From contig OX381717.1 of NCBI GenBank assembly GCA_947462335.1, forward strand, positions 15,553,166 through 15,617,165: a stretch of 64,000 nt of DNA. Direction: 5' to 3'. Shown here one piece after another: positions 56,001 to 63,850 of the stretch (its first letter is position 1; each line of letters begins with the position of its first letter). The translations under genes were made by a program, and so were the position numbers. The stretch is from Harmothoe impar. Lineage: Eukaryota > Annelida > Polychaeta > Phyllodocida > Polynoidae. Below the pieces are notes generated by a model. It searched no databases. It saw nothing but the letters and a program-made list of their open reading frames with translations, and had not been told where the DNA came from.

Positions 56001-59000
56001 GTACGTCATGTCTGTAATCACTCGTCTCTTTGATGTGCCCTTTTTAGGTCGCGTCATCATCGGTGTTGCGTGTGCCCAGGGTGAGAAGATAGGGATGGTG
56101 GATGGGCCTATCATGCATCCCTGACCCTTCTCTTTGCTGAGGAACTCTTGGATGTCTTTGGGATAGTTGTCGGCACTGGGGTGGTTCTTTTCATTGTCTA
56201 CCTGGGAGACCGGTCCCATATAACCTATTGGAAAACCGTAGCATATGAAGTCAAACAGTTCTCTGTGTGCCGGGGTATAATCCAAGTACCAGTCCCATGC
56301 TGCGGTGTTGAGGTTGCTAGGAACGGGAACCCTAGCGCTCATGCAGTTGGGTAGGCCGGTATCCCTAACCTTGTGATATATGTCGGCCAGTGATGTGGCG
56401 CCCTCAAGTGGCGTCATTTCAGGCCAATGGTCCTTGCGATAGTCTCTGAACACCCGTGGGTGGACGTCTAGTGCATGTTCTGAAATATTGTTTTCACAGA
56501 TTTTTCGGATTGCTTTGAAGTCTGGGTACACTTGGCTGGACCCTTTTGAGGGGGGGTGTGTGTTGTGAGGCCCCTCCGGGTTGTCTCCAGCCAGTTGGCC
56601 CTTGCTTTGTGAACTGCTTGAAATGTGGATATTTTTTGAGATGTCACACAGTTTTATTTGAGGGTGAGAAGTGTAATTGAATGGGGCTGTACCCTGCCCG
56701 CGGCTGTGGGGGCCGGGCGGGACTGTGGGTGCAGCAGGCGGTGGCGCGCTTCGTAGAAGCACGTGGCTTTGTTTATCAACACGCGCGTGTTGTTGTTGTG
56801 GTGGTGGCGACGCGGGTGCTGCGTCCGCGCTCCGGGGGCGCACGTGGCTTTGTTGACAAGCTGGGGGCTGCGTGGGTGCCGCGTCCGCGCTCCGGGGGCG
56901 CACGTGGCTTTGTTGACAAGCTGGGGGCCGCGTGGGTGCCGCGTCCGCGCTCCGCGGGAGCACGTGGTTGTGTTGACATGCTGGCGGTGGCGCGGGTGCG
57001 ACGTCCGCGCTCTGTGGCCGCACGTGGCTTTGTTGACATGCGGGCGGCAGACCTGGTGCCGCGTCCGCGCTCTGGCTGAACACGTGTGGTTGTTTATCAA
57101 CATGCTTTCGGGGCGGCGCCGCTGCTCCAGTGTCGGAGAGGGCGCCGTTAACTAGTTTTTTGGCGGTTTCTCGTCGTTGCTGGGACGGTGTGGGTTTGGG
57201 CGGCTCTGCCCGGAATCCCCTTTTATGTCCCTCACTTTCCTGTTACAATTGAATAGGCTGTGGTGGCATTCTGACCCGCATGCATCACAATAAGAACAGT
57301 AATGTAGCAGGCCGTCATGGTGTGCTTTGAATGAACAGCCTGCTCTTGTGTTGTACTCCCTACAGAGGGCGCCTTTGGCTGCGGCTGCTCCCTGTGCCGA
57401 GCCCGGTGCAATACACAACATGAACCGGTCATTCTGTATGAGTTGGTAATCGTCCCAATTGTAATCCTGTTTCTCGATGGCATCGAACACGGCCTGGCTC
57501 CAGGCTCTCACGTCGGGCCAGTGCCGTGTGCGTGCATCGCGTGTCACCTGCTGCAGGTGTTTGGATATGTGGGGCCTATCATCTGGGTCATATGCATCGG
57601 GGTCGTTGACGAGGGCAGACAAAGCTTCTATGTATTCTAGGTTGGACATGCTACCTCTGACGTCTAGCTTTTGTTTAAAGGAGAAGCAGTCTTTTCTCTC
57701 TAGATACATAAAGGGTTTTACACTCATTTGACTGCTAGGCTTTCCGAAAAGAAAGTTCATCTTACCCTCGTGTCTGTTGCTGTATAGTTCCCTGTCCAGT
57801 TCCTGTTGTATGTAGTCGTCTGCGTCCATAAGGCCGCGCAACACCCTGGGTGGGGGGATGGCGTGTGCGTCCCCTCCCGTGTGGTGGCGTGGCGGTGCAG
57901 AGTCGGGCCTGCCGTGTGCGGAGGCCGGGCGATGTCTTGTTGGCGGCTGCTGGCGGCCGGGCGCCCGGGCGGGTGCTCGGCCCCGTGCGGGCGGTTGTCG
58001 TCGTGGCGGGGCTCCCTCGGTGTCGTCCCTCATCGGGGGGCTGGATGGCATCACAGCGGATCTGGACCTCCCCGGCCTCCAGGATGGCGGGGGTGGCGTG
58101 CTGTGGTGTAATGGTGGGTCGTCGCCCAACGTCTTCTTGAGCATGAGGTCCATTTGACGGGACAACTTAGCCATGTCACTTTGCATTGTGGCGAGTCCCT
58201 TTTCAACTCCCTCAATGCGGCTGGTGGAGAGTGACGACTGGTTGGAGGCGCGTGACCGGCTGCCCGACTTGCTGTGTTCAGTCGACCGTGACCGACCCTC
58301 CAGCCCGCTGCGCGCTGTCGATGACTCGGCAGCTTGTGAGTGGCGTGAGTGGAATGTGACTGTATAACTTTCACCTTGTTGTGAGTCCTCCTGTGTGCCT
58401 GTCTCGTCGATGGTTTGGTAGTCTGTAAAAGACAATGTCTCTCCTCCTGCCCCTTGCTCCGAGTCCTCCCGGGTCTCGTCGGCCGGGTGGTAGCTGAGCG
58501 AGGGCATGGTGACAGAACCCCGGCCTCGTGCGGCGCGGGTATGGCGTGGCATTTTGTGCCCGGTTACAAAAATGCGCAATAAAAGCAAACCTTCTCTGTG
58601 TTGTAAGGTTTCGGTGCGGCGTGTGGCGTAGTGGGCGCCGGTGTGTATTCCAACTTTCGGTGTCCTGGCCGTAACTTCACTAATGGTGGCTGTTAGGGCG
58701 GAGCAAATTGTAGATGTGACCCGTGTGGTACGGGGTTTGAAGTTGGAATGGTGGTTGAGATTTGAATGTGGAGGGGACTAGGTTTTATGTAGGTAATGGC
58801 GTATGAATATTGTTAGGAGGGCAGGTGAGTTTGAGGTAGATTTAGTGTTATGGCATTTCACCAGAGGGCCCCAGTGACCCCCCTCAGCACCAATACTGGG
58901 CTGTGGGCACACAAAATGGCAGAAAAAGAACTTTAAACTTCTGAAGAACCATGGCCTTTTATTTAAAGTCACTACCGGGTATTTACATGTATTAAAGCAC

Positions 59001-62000
59001 AGACAGCTCTATTAACCTTTCTGAGTGTTAAATACCGGGTATTTACATCTTTTAAAGCACAGGCAACTCTAATAACCTTTCTGAGGCAGTACTGTGGAGT
59101 TTAAGGTCGGACATGTATCAAACCAGGGGGGGGGGACAAAAGGTCACTAATATGCACCTAGCTCTGGAACTAAACATGATAGAGAGATAAATTGAACATT
59201 TCTGAACTCCTCTCACCAAGACGCTTCGTTTGGCACTATAATTGGCTCTGAAGAAAAATTTCAGAGACCCCCCCCCTGAAGTCAAAAATTGGGAAAATGA
59301 CCTGGGAATTGTTTTTTATATAAATTCAAGGTCTATATTTAGCAGTGCGTTAGTGGCAGTACTGAGAATTAGGCCTAACCCCCTGAGAGTATCCCATGAA
59401 AATTGGTCACATTGGGCGCTCAGTCAGTACTGTGGAGTTTAAGATTTGCTCTGAAGACCAAATTTCAGAGACCCCCCCTGAAGTCAAAAATTGGGTAAAT
59501 GCTGACCGGAGGAGGAGTGGTTGGAGCCCCTAGACGTGTTGAAGAGCCCCTGATCAAGGTTCTGAGTGCTGTGTCCACGTGGCCAAGGCTCCCGCTCCTG
59601 CAACTCCGGCGACTCCCGCTCCCGTGGCTCCCGTTTGTGCAACTCCTGCTCGTACCGCTCACGTTCACTGGAAAATATAAGAATTTACATATAAAATGGC
59701 AGAAAAAGAACTTTAATTTCTGAAGAACCATGGCCTTTACTACTGGGTATTTACATGTATTAAAGCACAGACAGCTCTATTAACCTTTCTGAGTGTTAAA
59801 TACCGGGTATTTACATCTTTTAAAGCACAGGCAACTCTAATAACCTTTCTGAGGCAGTACTGTGGAGTTTAAGGTCGGACATGTATCAAACCAGGGGGGG
59901 GGACAAAAGGTCACTAATATGCACCTAGCTCTGGAACTAAACATGATAGAGAGATAAATTGAACATTTCTGAACTCCTCTCACCAAGACGCTTCGTTTGG
60001 CACTATAATTGGCTCTGAAGAAAAATTTCAGAGACCCCCCCTTGAAGTCAAAAATTGGGTAAATGACCTGGGAATAGATTTTTATATGAATTCAAGGTCT
60101 ATATTTAGCAGTGCGTTAGTGGCAGTATTGAGAATTAGGCCTAACCCCCTGAAAGTATCTCATGAAAATTGGTCATATTGGGCGCTCAGTCAGTACTGTG
60201 GAGTTTAAGATTTGCTCAGAGACCCCCCTTGAAGTAGAAAATTGGGTAAATGACCCCGGGTTACCAATCTACTATTAGTGAAGAGACCAGCACTGGTAGA
60301 TCTATACATCTTATAAAAGTACATGCGGCTTAGTATCAGGTAAACAGCTACCGAGGCCCTGTCCCTACATACGGCTATCATGGAAATGACTTTGGGGACC
60401 GTGTCGCTACATACGCGGCTTTCAGAGAAACGACTAAGGGTGATTTCCGAGTGGGGGAGGGGGGCAATTTTTTTTGCTTCATCCCAATACACATGACTGG
60501 CAATAAATTGAAAACATGAAATCTTGTCTGATTTGGACATGTAAATAGTGCATTTTGATCAGAATTTTGTCAGCGTTTCATTTCTGGCCTCAGCCAAGCC
60601 GTAAACAGAGTGGAACACGGTTTTTCGGGGGCATCGCGGTACTCGGAAATTTCATTTCTGATTGACAAATTTAACCCCAGGACCCCCCCCCCGCCAAAGG
60701 TTAACAATCTACTATTAGCGAAGAGACCAGCACATGCAATTTTTTATCCCTCTTCGGGTTGAAATGCCCCCCCCCCCCCCCCCAGTTTAACAATCTGCTA
60801 TTAGCGAAGAGACCAGCGCATGCGATTTTTTATCCCTCCTCCTGTCGGACCATGTACTTTTAGCAAAGGGACCCCCCCTCCCCCCGGGTTACCAATCTAC
60901 TATTAGTGAAGAGACCAGCACTGGTAGATCTATACATCTTATAAAAGTACATGCGGCTTAGTATCAGGTAAAAAGCTACCGAGGCCCTGTCGCTACATAC
61001 GGCTATCATGGAAATGACTTTGGGGACCCTGTCGCTACATTCGCGGCTTTCAGAGAAACGACTAAGGGTGATTTCCGAGTGGGGGTGGGGGGCAATTTTT
61101 TTTTTGCTTCACCCCAATACACATGACTGGCAATAAATTGAAAACATGAAATCTTGTCTGATTTGGACATGTAAATAGTGCATTTCGATCAGAATTTTGT
61201 CAGGGTTTCATTTCTGGCCTCAGCCAAGCCGTAATACACATGACTGGCAATAAATTGAAAACATGAAATCTTACCTTCGATATGAGCCATTTTCAAGAAA
61301 TTTGATTCAAGTTGAGAAATGACAGTGCGGTCTGCGTCGGTTTCAAGTCACCCCCAACCACATAAGGCTAAAGGGATATCGGGCTGGGGGGTATCACGAA
61401 ACTGCTCAGCTTGCGATCAGCTGATCGTTGACCCACATTTAGATTGATACGATGACACTTTTTTGAATCACATTTTTTGAAAATGGCTCATATCAAAGGT
61501 AAATCTCAACCAATAGTCACCTTATTAGGCTCGTTAGATGTAGAAATGTCATCTTTATTAGGCCCTGGTGTGTCAGCCCTCCACCCCCCCTACTTTTTGT
61601 GAAATTTGACTTAGTTTGGGAATTTTGGCGAGTAGAACGCTTCGACTTAGAGTCTATCATTTGATCATTGGCTCTGTTTTTGGTCTTAGCAAGTTTAGCG
61701 CCCGGTCTTCCTCATTTTGCGGAATAACCCGGCTACTGAGCTGTCCGCAATTTCACCCCCCAAATAGAGGAAGCCTAATCTATCAATGAAAATTGCAGAC
61801 TTACCTTGTATATTTGAGCTGTAATCCATGAAATTAGCCAATTTGGTACCGAGTCATCGTCCCTCGGCGTCCCCTGTCCGCCATGTTGGATTTTGATACC
61901 GGAGATTGCCGAAGCGCTCGATAAACAAATTATTTTTTTATAAAGACGATTATACTGTCCGAAATGTCCGGAACTGCCTCTATATTACCTGTAGGAGTAA

Positions 62001-63817
62001 TAATATTACCTACAAAGTCCGCAATTTGCTGTATTTCGGAAGATAAAATGTCCGTGCCGACCCCGAGCATTCCCGAGTGGCGCAATCTCGTGAAATCCCG
62101 TGAATCCCCGAGATGGCCAAATTTTGTTTACGTTGTCACATGTTGTCGCGTATCGAACTCTAGGAAAAGCCTTGATTATGGCTAAATACGATTAAAAATG
62201 GATGTTATCACTATCCTACATGGTAAGCCATCATTTTTAATGTGTTATGGGTACATTTTCGTGTCTAAATATCAAAATATCAAAAAAATTGCGACTTTTT
62301 GCGGTTGTCGTAAAAAAATGCACAAATTTCAAGAATCCGACGAGTCAAGTTTCGGCGACTTAACTTGGCCGAAAATCAATCAATCCTCCTTAATTTGGCC
62401 ATGTAAGTAGTAAATTATTGCGGATTATCAAAGAATAATATGTTTTCTTTAAGTTGTTACCTTTTAAGGCAGGAGAAACAATGATAACTCGTGGAAAATG
62501 GACTTCAAGCGAGACGAGTCAGTGAACTCGCTGACTCGCCTGCAAATTAGTGAAATTTCGAAGACGAAAATAATAGGAATCTGGATAAATAGGTGCCTGT
62601 TAGCACAGACTTATTGTGAAGAACCTACCGCTGTACTCGTTTCTGTTTCCATCCACTGTTAAGCCTAGAGTAGTCGCATTAATCCCAACAGAGGCAAAAG
62701 CTGCCTTACCAAGCGCCTTGTTCAGGGACTTATTGTCCATGTAACACTCAGCATCTGAAAGTTAAAAACAATAGAATTCAATCACAACTCACTTTCAGTT
62801 GGATCACAACAGTTAATGTAGGTGGGGGGGGGGGCATGGTAAACTTTCAAAGCTTTTTGAAACAAAAAATATTTGAATAATAGCCATGTCTATCTTGGAA
62901 ATGGTTGCCATCTAAATGACAAATGCATCAAGATGATTTAAGAGGGAAAGTCTGATACTATCTGATCCAATTTCCTATCGCCCTCCTACCCCCCCCCCCC
63001 CGCCCGCAATCGCTATATATCCTACTCCCTCAACCGCTAGTCCCCTCTCCCCTGCTTTCCCACTCTCCTATTCCCAGACTGACCTATTCCCTCACTCTGC
63101 TATTTACCCCCTGCCCTACATCCACAATCCCCGACTGCATTCATGCATCATGTCATACACAACAAAAGAGAAATAGTGCATTAATGCATTAAGTTGCCGT
63201 TAATGAAAAGGGTGAGCTTACACTTGGTTATGTACCACATCAAAACATCGTAAATAATTTAGGGTGCAAAGCTGAACCATCTACTCTACAGGATGCACAT
63301 ATTTAAAATTCATGACAATCTAAATAATTTACCACTGTTGCGTATTGGCCTACGGCTGCTGCTGCAGGTATCAATGGGTGCTAAATAAAGTTCAACATTT
63401 TGACTAGGGCATAAGGAATACTTCTTTAAATCACCTTGGCTAGCCACTACTGACTAACATCTTAGCCCTTTCAGGACGGATGTCGCTAAAAGATGACATT
63501 TGTCATCATAATGCACCAATTCAGCCTTGGCGAGTTACTTGCTAGTGCTGCATTGGTGCATCATGCTAACCTTTCAGAAGTATATCAACCCCCTGTAGGG
63601 TCGGCATGATGCTTGAATGCAGCCCTGATGAGTTTTTCGCCAGGGTTGCATTCATGCATTATGACGCCCAGGGTATGATGCATTAATTCATTATGCCATC
63701 CTTAGAGGGTTAAGCATGATCCAGCTAAATCATGATTGGTTAGTGTAAGCACTTACCTGCTAAACTTGTCGACATCAGGACTACCATAATTATTCGCAGC
63801 CCAATGAAGTACGACAT
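37768..63817 (-). CDS. Lectin-like gene B: paralog of gene A (9 exons)
   Basis: Coding exons 5' to 3' on this strand: 63817-63757, 62754-62629, 43693-43592, 42386-42162, 41953-41839, 40591-40428, 39281-39060, 38487-38320, 38048-37768. Intron phases are identical to gene A. Exon lengths are identical except exon 2 (126 bp, two codons more), exon 6 (164 bp, one codon more) and exon 9 (281 bp, two codons fewer). The product has 487 residues: signal peptide, domain 1 (about 21-171), domain 2 (about 172-338) and the C-terminal module. In domain 2 the F-type-lectin positions are changed: His becomes Lys232, the first Arg becomes Ile259, and VDLG becomes VNLG. Ligand specificity has therefore probably shifted or been lost. 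Intron 2 is about 18.9 kb and full of repeats. An in-frame ATG at 63850 exists, but homology with A supports 63817. Confidence 0.83.
38320..38487 (-). CDS. Gene B exon 8: start of C-terminal module
   Basis: 168 bp. Encodes VNNGLNQSDLYDDDDSTCIQL-type sequence and FKPFSVEIPWDP, closely matching gene A exon 8. Confidence 0.85.
39060..39281 (-). CDS. Gene B exon 7: C-terminal half of domain 2
   Basis: 222 bp. Encodes YLNNFKIYVGN, CAHHCTAQTPRRKYFTC and LFLCEVEIYAD. Confidence 0.88.
40428..40591 (-). CDS. Gene B exon 6: ligand-site half of domain 2
   Basis: 164 bp, one codon longer than gene A. Encodes RALNGN, CSKTHV, AWWMVNLG and AITNINNGNN. The His and first Arg of the fucose motif are replaced. 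Confidence 0.86.
41060..41658 (-). mobile_element. Putative solo LTR in gene B intron 5
   Basis: A GC-richer block of about 600 bp in an AT-rich intron. On the minus strand it starts tgtagtgggacgc, has a TATA box (ggtatataaacc, about 41358-41369) and then a leader-like region ending about 41060. No coding or primer-binding site is present. I could not find a convincing target-site duplication, so the ends are approximate. Confidence 0.4.
41839..41953 (-). CDS. Gene B exon 5: linker and start of domain 2
   Basis: 115 bp, phase 1 in, phase 2 out. The 5' half is nearly identical to gene A exon 5 at nucleotide level; the 3' end has diverged (AYSRQVSTSS). The nearly unchanged 5' half hints at recent gene conversion. 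Confidence 0.78.
42162..42386 (-). CDS. Gene B exon 4: C-terminal half of domain 1
   Basis: 225 bp. Encodes YQILVGD, VQCERTLVGRYVVIF and RICEVEVYTEQ. Confidence 0.88.
42895..43045. mobile_element. AT-rich MITE, copy 2
   Basis: Inverted-orientation relative of 28940-29080 (atgttatacagtgttatgtaa, tttttgttagctgag). Lies in gene B intron 3. Confidence 0.45.
43262..43562. mobile_element. MITE of about 300 bp immediately downstream of gene B exon 3
   Basis: Left end ttagggattggtcatttttt and right end ataaataaccactcccttag are inverted repeats, with sub-terminal ggttggtggattt / aaatccaccaacc also inverted. It ends about 30 bp from the exon 3 donor. Confidence 0.6.
43592..43693 (-). CDS. Gene B exon 3: VDLG-type core of domain 1
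   Basis: 102 bp. Encodes NPWLVLDLGETLPVSTVVF. It is separated from exon 2 by about 18.9 kb. Confidence 0.87.
44326..44595. repeat. Hairpin-headed repeat, copy 1
   Basis: Starts with a near-perfect hairpin (acaagtgagggcgcaaacag / ctgtttgctagccctcactt), then about 200 bp ending in tattaataa. A second copy starts at 45745 with the same hairpin and similar body. Confidence 0.55.
44780..44945. repeat. About 21-bp imperfect tandem repeats
   Basis: Units like gtgttgtggagcccctacac are repeated about seven times with point changes. The array ends where the Arg/Glu-rich exon-like segment begins. Confidence 0.55.
44939..45062 (-). pseudogene. Exon-like Arg/Glu-rich segment, copy 1
   Basis: On the minus strand a splice acceptor (tatattttccag type) is followed by an open frame rich in Arg and Glu (ERERYEQESH...EREPW). 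Copies also occur at 48438-48560, 49828-49951 and 59548-59667. This copy is the most diverged (RLEPWERE). It is most easily explained as a host exon fragment captured by a repeat; the source gene is not recognised. Confidence 0.45.
45088..45677. repeat. Exact 162-bp direct repeat flanking a 266-bp core
   Basis: 45088-45249 and 45516-45677 appear identical (cactagtgctcctcgggaaa ... aagtatgagcc). The 3' part of the core (45309-45515) recurs at 58706-58911. The arrangement looks like a small LTR-like or non-autonomous unit, or a recent tandem duplication. Confidence 0.6.
45745..45980. repeat. Hairpin-headed repeat, copy 2
   Basis: The same hairpin and body as 44326-44595, with small insertions. 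It abuts the 210-bp satellite. Confidence 0.55.
45981..47725. repeat. Satellite array, period 209-211 bp, eight full units plus a partial ninth
   Basis: Units begin gttttggtcacattggtctg at 45981, 46191, 46400, 46609, 46819, 47029, 47240, 47450 and 47659 (partial). Length differences come mainly from a C run. Point variants such as ccggtact/ccgatact and gtgtag/gtgtcg fall in blocks, as expected from unequal exchange. Non-coding. Half of each unit resembles the dispersed repeats at 48-52 kb and 59-60 kb. Confidence 0.92.
47747..47999. repeat. 20-bp minisatellite with 80-bp higher-order period
   Basis: Twelve complete units of ttgggagccttcttggcgtg and variants, plus part of a thirteenth. Variants recur in the order ttcttggcgtg, ttcctgacgtg, ttcctgacgta, ttcctggcatg, giving an 80-bp higher-order unit. 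Open frames on the minus strand across it are repeat artefacts. Confidence 0.9.
48438..48560 (-). pseudogene. Exon-like Arg/Glu-rich segment, copy 2
   Basis: Acceptor-like cttatattttccag, then an open frame with ERERYEQESHKREPRERESP. The alternative frame (Ser/Gly/Arg-rich) is also open. It shares the surrounding modules with copies 3 and 4. Confidence 0.45.
49828..49951 (-). pseudogene. Exon-like Arg/Glu-rich segment, copy 3
   Basis: Nearly identical to copy 2, with a few substitutions (catgttca in place of cacgttca at the acceptor side). Embedded in the same repeat modules. Confidence 0.45.
52447..53000. mobile_element. Large hairpin element (arms of about 200 bp)
   Basis: 52447-52645 and 52795-53000 are inverted copies of each other: gttctactcgccaaaattct...gtcaaatttc against gaaatttgac...ggcgagtagaac, over 90% identical by eye. 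The loop is about 150 bp. A second copy at about 61265-61660 lacks most of the left arm. Non-coding foldback element. Confidence 0.7.
53001..53681. repeat. Repeat segment flanking the recombinase retroelement, copy 1
   Basis: Matches 61655-62547 with indels. It ends in a hairpin cgagtcagtgaactcgctga followed by ctcgcctg; sequence beyond that differs between the copies. It contains a short minus-strand frame (53467-53279) with SSEIEQIADIQGNIITPTGN, also present in changed form in copy 2. Confidence 0.65.
53771..54766 (-). pseudogene. Tyrosine recombinase of the retroelement, interrupted by one stop
   Basis: The frame runs from ATG 54766 (open from 54802) to TGA 53773-53771, with an in-frame TGA at 54151-54149. 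It carries the catalytic set: R in FFGAMRQSEV, H-X2-R in LHCLRKTAAT, a GGW motif, and the nucleophile Tyr in AHQVYID. The N-terminal part (about residues 15-110) is the helical SAM-like core-binding domain. In this family the recombinase inserts circular cDNA without a target duplication. The stop lies between the first Arg and the HxxR box, so this copy should be inactive unless read through. Confidence 0.85.
53865..57151 (-). CDS. Pol of the recombinase retroelement: reverse transcriptase and RNase H
   Basis: Reached by the -1 frameshift; the frame is open from about 57151. Numbering from 57083: residues 1-100 are five imperfect 20-residue repeats (PACQQSHVRPRSADAAP). RT spans about 330-540, with SIDIERAYKN (first palm Asp), VPFGCRTSS and the catalytic YLDD (about 55665). 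RNase H spans about 628-735, with TVDACL, SELEAINIL, VLCDNMASV and ENEVADKLSR giving the D-E-D-D set. The last roughly 330 codons of the frame (below about 54770) overlap the recombinase and look like a non-coding by-product. The RT type matches DIRS/Ngaro rather than Ty3. Confidence 0.88.
56821..57100 (-). repeat. Coding 60-bp minisatellite in the pol N-terminus
   Basis: Five imperfect 60-bp units begin at 56821, 56881, 56941, 57001 and 57061 (gcgtccgcgctccgggggcg on the plus strand). Because the period is a multiple of three they encode a 20-residue repeat with one Cys and one His per unit. GC-rich compared with the flanks. Confidence 0.85.
57114..57161 (-). promoter_or_regulatory. -1 ribosomal frameshift signal at the gag/pol junction
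   Basis: The heptamer A AAA AAC (57161-57155) is in the gag frame as ccA AAA AAC and is followed directly by the gag stop TAG. Seven bases later, CGGCGCC (57147-57141) pairs with GGCGCCG (57120-57114), with an inner CTCC/GGAG stem (57138-57135 with 57128-57125). Reading in -1 from the heptamer stays open into pol, which has no ATG of its own at its start. Confidence 0.82.
57152..58552 (-). CDS. Gag-like protein of the recombinase retroelement
   Basis: The first good ATG is at 58552 (cacaaaATGCCA); the frame is open from 58588. About 466 residues. The N-terminal 230 residues are Arg/Ser/Pro-rich and low-complexity with a short coiled coil (MQSDMAKLSRQMDLMLKK). The middle is helical. The C-terminus has CREYNTRAGC...HYCSYCDACGSECHHSLFNC, a Cys/His zinc-binding cluster of the type seen in DIRS/Ngaro Gag. 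The frame ends with TAG at 57154-57152, immediately after the frameshift heptamer. It probably packages the RNA and provides pol through frameshifting. Confidence 0.8.
   Translation of the reverse strand: MPRHTRAARGRGSVTMPSLSYHPADETREDSEQGAGGETLSFTDYQTIDETGTQEDSQQGESYTVTFHSRHSQAAESSTARSGLEGRSRSTEHSKSGSRSRASNQSSLSTSRIEGVEKGLATMQSDMAKLSRQMDLMLKKTLGDDPPLHHSTPPPPSWRPGRSRSAVMPSSPPMRDDTEGAPPRRQPPARGRAPARAPGRQQPPTRHRPASAHGRPDSAPPRHHTGGDAHAIPPPRVLRGLMDADDYIQQELDRELYSNRHEGKMNFLFGKPSSQMSVKPFMYLERKDCFSFKQKLDVRGSMSNLEYIEALSALVNDPDAYDPDDRPHISKHLQQVTRDARTRHWPDVRAWSQAVFDAIEKQDYNWDDYQLIQNDRFMLCIAPGSAQGAAAAKGALCREYNTRAGCSFKAHHDGLLHYCSYCDACGSECHHSLFNCNRKVRDIKGDSGQSRPNPHRPSNDEKPPKN
58706..58911. repeat. Copy of the 45309-45515 segment adjoining the retroelement
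   Basis: aaattgtagatgtgacccgt ... gggctgtgggcacac matches 45309-45515 essentially base for base. The match starts exactly where the retroelement 5' region ends. Confidence 0.75.
58912..60250. repeat. Second mosaic of the dispersed repeat modules
   Basis: Repeats the modules seen at 48-50 kb in the same order (taccgggtatttacat, tagctctggaactaaacatg at about 59157 and 59927, and the satellite-like block), including one exon-like Arg/Glu-rich copy (59548-59667). No gene. Confidence 0.7.
59548..59667 (-). pseudogene. Exon-like Arg/Glu-rich segment, copy 4
   Basis: Acceptor-like cttatattttccag, then ERERYEQE and similar on the minus strand; very close to copy 2. No donor site or continuing exon is apparent. 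Confidence 0.45.
60251..61233. repeat. Direct duplication of about 350 bp
   Basis: 60251-60605 and 60884-61233 share taccaatctactattagtga, ctatcatggaaatgactttg and tggcctcagccaagccgtaa with few changes. The segment between has shorter repeats (agcgaagagaccagc) and long C runs. Confidence 0.7.
61265..62547. repeat. Repeat segment flanking the recombinase retroelement, copy 2
   Basis: Contains a left-truncated copy of the 52447 hairpin element (61265-61660), then the counterpart of 53001-53681 with an extra part of about 270 bp (about 62060-62330). It ends in the same cgagtcagtgaactcgctga hairpin. Lies about 80 bp from gene B exon 2. Confidence 0.65.
62629..62754 (-). CDS. Gene B exon 2: start of domain 1
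   Basis: 126 bp. Encodes AECYMDNKSLNKALGKAAF and LTVDGNRNEY, aligned with gene A exon 2 plus two codons. The acceptor is ttttaactttcag. Confidence 0.85.
63462..63714. mobile_element. 'gcatcatgatgcacc' element, most complete copy, in gene B intron 1
   Basis: Ends ttagccctttcaggacggatg and catccttagagggttaa are imperfect inverted repeats. The interior has several short inverted blocks around tgcattggtgcatcatgc. Ends 42 bp from the gene B exon 1 donor. Confidence 0.55.
63757..63817 (-). CDS. Gene B exon 1: signal peptide
   Basis: 61 bp encoding MSYFIGLRIIMVVLMSTSLA, donor gtaagt. An upstream in-frame ATG at 63850 would add 11 residues before a less typical signal peptide. Confidence 0.8.
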
Positions 63818-63850
63818 TCTGCTGCTAATTATCAGACATGGGGATCCCAT

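Larger units (their letters stand above)
53682..58705 (-). mobile_element. Tyrosine-recombinase retrotransposon (DIRS/Ngaro type)
   Basis: On the minus strand the order is gag, RT-RNase H, tyrosine recombinase, the DIRS/Ngaro gene order with recombinase replacing integrase. The RNase H directly follows RT, and the recombinase overlaps the end of pol in another frame. The 5' boundary is set at 58705, because 58706-58911 matches a sequence elsewhere (45309-45515). The 3' boundary lies near 53682, where the flanking repeat stops. I could not identify the split direct repeats expected at the ends, so the 3' end may be truncated. Confidence 0.85.

Noticed and set aside
57806..58157. Plus-strand Gly/Arg/Trp-rich open frames over the retroelement gag
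   Set aside because: Antisense by-products of GC-rich, low-complexity gag coding on the minus strand.
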